From Mesostigma viride (lineage: Eukaryota; Streptophyta; Mesostigmatophyceae; Mesostigmatales; Mesostigmataceae), in NCBI GenBank assembly GCA_009746045.1, contig RPFO01001340.1, positions 32,501 through 57,568 on the forward strand: a stretch of DNA of 25,068 bases, given 5' to 3'. The first letter of the stretch is position 1. Each line of letters starts with the position of its first letter. The notes under the pieces were generated by a model. It saw only the letters and a program-made list of their open reading frames with translations, was not told where the DNA came from and searched no databases. Both the position numbers and the translations under genes were made by a program. Shown here piece by piece: positions 22,080 through 25,068 of the stretch.

Positions 22080-23320
22080 GAGGCGCAGCCGGCGCACGGA
22101 GGGGCGGCGCCATCGGTGCGCGGCGGGGCGGCAGCGGCGGCGCAGCCGGCACGCGGCGGGGCGGGGCAGTCAGCGGGCAGCGGGGCAGCGCTGCCGGTGC
22201 GCGGCGGGGCGGGGCAGTCGACGGGCGGCGGGGCAGGGCCGTCGACGGGCGGCGGGCCAGCGGTGCTGCCGGCGCGCGCGGGCGGCGGGGCGGGGCTGTC
22301 GACGGGCGGCGGGGCGGGGCAGTCGACGGGCGGCGGGGCAGGGCCGTCGGCGTGCGGGGGGCCAGCGGTGCTGCCGGCGCGCGTGGGCAGCGGGGCGGGG
22401 CAGTCGACGGGCGGCGGGGCGGGGCAGTCGGCGCGCGGGGGCCAGCGGCGCTGCCGGCGCGCGCGGGCGGCGGGGCGGGGCTGTCGACGGGCGGCGGGGC
22501 GGGGCAGTCGACGGGCGGCGGGGCAGGGCGGTCGGCGTGCGGGGGGCCAGCGGTGCTGCCGGCGCGCGTGGGCGGCGGGGCGGGGCAGTCGACGGGCGGC
22601 GGGGCGGGGCAGTCGGCGCGCGGGGGCCAGCGGTGCTGCCGGCGCGCGTGGGCGGCGGGGCGGGGCAGTCGACGGGCGGCGGGGCGGGGCAGTCGACGGG
22701 CGGCGGGGCAGGGCCGTCGGCGTGCGGGGGGCCAGCGGCGCTGCCGGCGCGCGTGGGCGGCGGGCCGGCGCAGCTGGCATGCGGCGGGGCGGGGCTGTCG
22801 ACGGGCGGCGGGGCGGGGCAGTCGACGGGCGGCGGGGCAGGGCGGTCGGCGTGCGGGGGGCCAGCGGCGCTGCCGGCGCGCGTGGCGGCGGGCCGGCGCA
22901 GCTGGCATGCGGCGGGGCGGGGCTGTCGACGGGCGGCGGGGCGGGGCAGTCGACGGGCGGCGGGGCAGGGCGGTCGGCGTGCGGGGGGCCAGCGGCGCTG
23001 CCGGCGCGCGTGGGCGGCGTGGCGGGGCTGTCGACGGGCGGCGGGGCGGGGCAGTCGGCGCGCGGGGGCCAGCGGCGCTGCCGGCGCGCGTGGGCGGCGG
23101 GGCGGGGCAGTCGACGGGCGGCGGGGCGGGGCTGTCGACGGGCGGCGGGGCGGGGCAGTCGACGGGCGGCGGGGCAGGGCCGTCGGCGTGCGGGGGGCCA
23201 GCGGCGCTGCCGGCGCGCGTGGGCGGCGTGGCGGGGCTGTCGACGGGCGGCGGGGCGGGGCAGCCGGCGCGCGGCGGGCCGGCGGCGCAGCCGGCGGGCG
23301 GCGGAGCGGCACAGCCGGTG
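22080..23320 (+). repeat. GC-rich coding repeat array with cycling reading frame
   Basis: Built from 24-bp units (CAGTCGACGGGCGGCGGGGC..., peptide GGGAGQST) nested in larger blocks with S-A-C/R-G-G-P-A-(V/A)-L-P-A-R-V. All three plus frames and several minus frames are free of stops. The same peptide continues through frames 0, 2, 1, 0, 2. Steps fall where a unit has GCGCGCGGGGGCC (five G; about 22441, 22621, 23066) instead of GCGTGCGGGGGGCC (six G), and once where GTGGGCGGC is GTGGCGGC (about 22884). The final frame is that of the C-terminal region. Confidence 0.85.
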
Positions 23321-23893
23321 CCTGAAAAACGCGGTCGCTCAATGAAGGTGCACCACGCGGTCTTCTTCCAGGTACAGGGCAACGCAGAGACCTGGTTGTC
23401 CTACCGGACCACGGAGTCCCAAAAGACGCCGTGGCAGCCCGCGGGGACTCGACAGGAAGGCGCGCCACGGTGCGGGAAGGCGATGACACAGCCTTACAAG
23501 TTTGATGCGGAGGGGCGGCCGCTGTTTGGCGTCCGACTTGTGGATCCAGACCGCATTCCGATGTTGCAGGACACCCCAGCCTTCGCACCATTGAACATGG
23601 AGTTTCTGGGGAAGGAGCTGGAGTCGATCAAAACAAGGGTCCAGAAGTTGCCCCATGGCATCTGGCAGTGGTACTTTCCGCCCGACACCATCAAGCCAAA
23701 CGAGGCCTTTTTCGCAAAAGTCCCACATGCCCCTGAGGAGGTGCCTGAGGAGTGGCGCCCTTTGCCGTGGCCATCTCGCGCGGACATCTCCGCCCTGCGT
23801 GAGCACGATGCAGCGCCTGAACCACCACCGACGCAAGAAGAGCACTTCATGGCGTTGGTCGACGCAGAGGCGGTGCGCGTCACCCGCTGGTAG
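23320..23893 (+). CDS. Transposase-like gene, post-array piece (frame 2)
   Basis: Reads VPEKRGRSMKVHHAVFF through FMALVDAEAVRVTRW to TAG at 23891-23893. Ordinary, non-repetitive protein composition with Trp/Pro-rich segments (GIWQWYFPPDTIKPNEAFF). No known domain recognised. Confidence 0.55.
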
Positions 23894-24720
23894 ACCGAGT
23901 TCTTCATGATGGCCACACACAGCAAGAATGGGCGGCAGAAGACAGGGCCATGACAGCCAAGGTCGCTTACTTGAAGCGCATGCAAGGCGTTGAGAAAGGC
24001 TCCGCTGTTCTATACTGGCACCCTTCAGCTGGTATTCTCTGCAACTCGAAGCTCACGTGGACTCCAGTCCTCTTTGGCATCATCAAGGAGGTGGTTGCGA
24101 AGGAGGATGGCGGCCAACCTTCTATTGAGCTCTTTGTATACCGCGCTAAGCATTTGCGTGACACGTGGCACCCGTGGAACCCAGACATTGCGCAATGGCC
24201 CCATCCGCCAACCACTGCGGCGCACACGGTGATCATCACCGCGTCAGACCTCGTCTTGACACAAGTGGTGGGCAAGCGAGGTCAGCCGCCCCATGCAGTC
24301 TCCTTGGGTGCGAACAAAAAGCTCACCAAGGAGTGCCTAAAGGCGCTGAAGGAGGTGCCCTGTGACGCGGAACACCCGGTCGTGAAGTGGCAAGATGCTG
24401 AATGCTCGAAGGGCATCGTCGGCATGGCGAAGGCATGCTGGGAAGGCATAACGCTGCAGGTCAAGAGTGGCAGCCGCAACCTCGTAGGGCAAGTCGTGTG
24501 TCATTGGGCGTCGGAGCGTGTGACATCCGCGGACGGTCGCACCGAAAGCCGGGACGGCAGGTACCATGGTCGTGTCGCTGTTGTCGACACGCAAAACGAC
24601 ATGGTAGCCATGTACTGGGGTGCCCGTTGGGAGGAGGACGCGGTTTCTTGCGTGCCTCTCCACGAGCTGGAGGCACAGATCTGCGGGTGCCCCGGTGTGG
24701 TCGTCCTGCGTTGCAAGCGC
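23820..24720 (+). CDS. Transposase-like gene, C-terminal piece (frame 1)
   Basis: This frame opens after a TGA near 23818 and is open through ATG 23950. Segments such as GSAVLYWHPSAG, WTPVLFGIIKEV and IELFVYRAKHLRDTWHPW look like genuine protein, as do later VPLHELEAQICGCPGVVVL. It could be a separate ORF starting at 23950, but the absence of a promoter gap and the previous pieces favour one broken gene. Confidence 0.5.
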
Positions 24721-24869
24721 CGGATATCACCCTGGCCGAGGCTCGATTGCGCGAGATGGTTCCACCCAGCGACGATGTGGCGGAGAACAACAACGCAGGC
24801 GCCTCCCGGCGTCGGAAGCGAGCGCTCATCCTTGCCGATGACGATGACGACGACGACGACGACTGCTGA
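24700..24869 (+). CDS. Transposase-like gene, basic/acidic tail (frame 0)
   Basis: Reads APDITLAEARLREMVPPSDD, then RRRKRALILAD and an Asp run ending DDDC, TGA at 24867-24869. The competing frame gives a low-complexity Thr tract and then a Cys/Leu tract from CTG repeats, so the frame-0 tail is preferred. Confidence 0.5.
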
Positions 24870-24905
24870 AGCGCGAGCAGCGGTTGTTGTCATTGAGCTG
24901 CTCAT

Positions 24906-25068
24906 GTGCTGCTGCTGCTGCTGCTGCTGTGCTGCCATGCTACTGTTGCTGCATTGCTGCCGTGCTGCTGTTGTGCTGTTGTGCTGATGTGTTGTGCTGC
25001 ATTGCTGCCGTGCCGCTGATGTATTGCTGTCTGTCGTGCTGCTGCCGTGCTGCTGTGTTGATGCACTG
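24906..25068. repeat. CTG/GCTG-rich imperfect trinucleotide region at the window end
   Basis: A short pure (GCT)7 run at about 24908-24929, then irregular TGCTGTTGTGCTG and TGCTGCCGTGCTG steps to the end. It lies just after the transposase stop codon and may belong to its 3' UTR. Confidence 0.75.

Larger units (their letters stand above)
20197..24869 (+). pseudogene. DUF7869-type transposase-like gene with seven -1 frame breaks
   Basis: Not a named gene; the fold is that of uncharacterised DUF7869 proteins, which look like RNase H-type transposases. Seen in order: an acidic N-terminus; a Cys-containing block CGPTCGEHCLEKV with a downstream RYKKYII...VIAGCMY segment; VFMDVMS (about residue 250); CPHNKSTGHCADC zinc-knuckle-like; SINLDKLDHAK; then in the next frame HGYKAM, LQLDGGSENRNH and GHTHADPDQKFG (21609-21755), the family's diagnostic acidic motifs; a Gly/Ser/Thr array (22080-23320); a C-terminal region; a basic RRRKRALIL and D9 tail, stop at 24867-24869. 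Frames step 1-0-2-1-0-2-1-0. The direction is always -1: once at 21375-21381, four times in the array, once at 23820-23893, once at about 24700-24722. Either an eroded element, assembly deletions, or in part translational recoding. The PHD-polyQ gene runs the other way upstream. Confidence 0.68.

Noticed and set aside
22025-23591. Pro/Ala/Arg-rich minus-strand open frames of 250-473 codons
   Set aside because: Shadows of the GC-rich coding array of the plus-strand gene; no unique non-repeat domain at either end.
23950-24987. Separate 345-codon gene ending in a poly-Cys/Leu tract
   Set aside because: The tail is translated CTG repeat. Family-like protein continues in the neighbouring frame to the Asp tract, so it is treated as a piece of the broken transposase-like gene.

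Overview
The window looks like a repeat-rich nuclear region of a eukaryote. It shows GT-AG introns (and one likely GC-AG intron), an AATAAA signal, a non-LTR retrotransposon, a TTAA-flanked DNA transposon, and very large satellite content. The LLP/UPF0642-like gene and the plastid/mitochondrial-style tRNA-Ser relic fit the green lineage. A large-genome streptophyte alga such as a charophyte is my guess, not something the sequence proves.

Layout. (1) 1-2.5 kb holds two ordinary, divergent host genes: the first exon of a GH3 (NagZ-like) glycosidase on the minus strand and a complete two-exon LLP/UPF0642-type small nuclear protein gene on the plus strand. (2) 2.5-4 kb has no recognisable gene. 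(3) 3.94-7.02 kb is a degraded LINE ORF1. It is split by a 1,689-bp non-autonomous piggyBac-like element with perfect 14-bp terminal inverted repeats and TTAA target duplication; removing the element rejoins the ORF1 frame. (4) 7.25-9.06 kb is a long-inverted-repeat (foldback-type) element. It contains two inverted copies of a ~300-bp short interspersed element, each with its own target duplication. (5) 9.06-13.7 kb is gene-poor, with several short tandem duplications and a dispersed palindrome, CCAACGGCCGTTGG, followed by a tRNA-Ser-like relic lacking a normal anticodon region. (6) 13.9-15.5 kb is a (TG/TGCGTG)n microsatellite and a ~40-bp minisatellite of about 36 copies.

(7) 15.6-24.9 kb is the most interesting part: two head-to-head genes. 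The minus-strand gene encodes a divergent PHD finger, an acidic region, a basic stretch, a coiled coil, a 46-residue uninterrupted polyglutamine tract (pure CAG46) and a QQQQQFP heptad array. A 418-bp satellite-filled intron with phase-compatible splice sites leads to a short last exon. The plus-strand gene encodes a DUF7869-type, RNase H-fold transposase-like protein with GHTHxDxDQ and LQLDxGSEN motifs, followed by a GC-rich Gly/Ser/Thr repeat array and a C-terminal region ending in an Asp tract. Its coding sequence is broken into eight pieces by seven shifts, all in the -1 direction. The first lies exactly at a canonical GGGGGGC slippery heptamer, and four lie inside the array. The two genes are separated by a higher-order minisatellite and by alternating ~100/~77-bp repeats that lead up to the transposase start. 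They may be two genes of one large transposable element, but no element termini were found inside the window.
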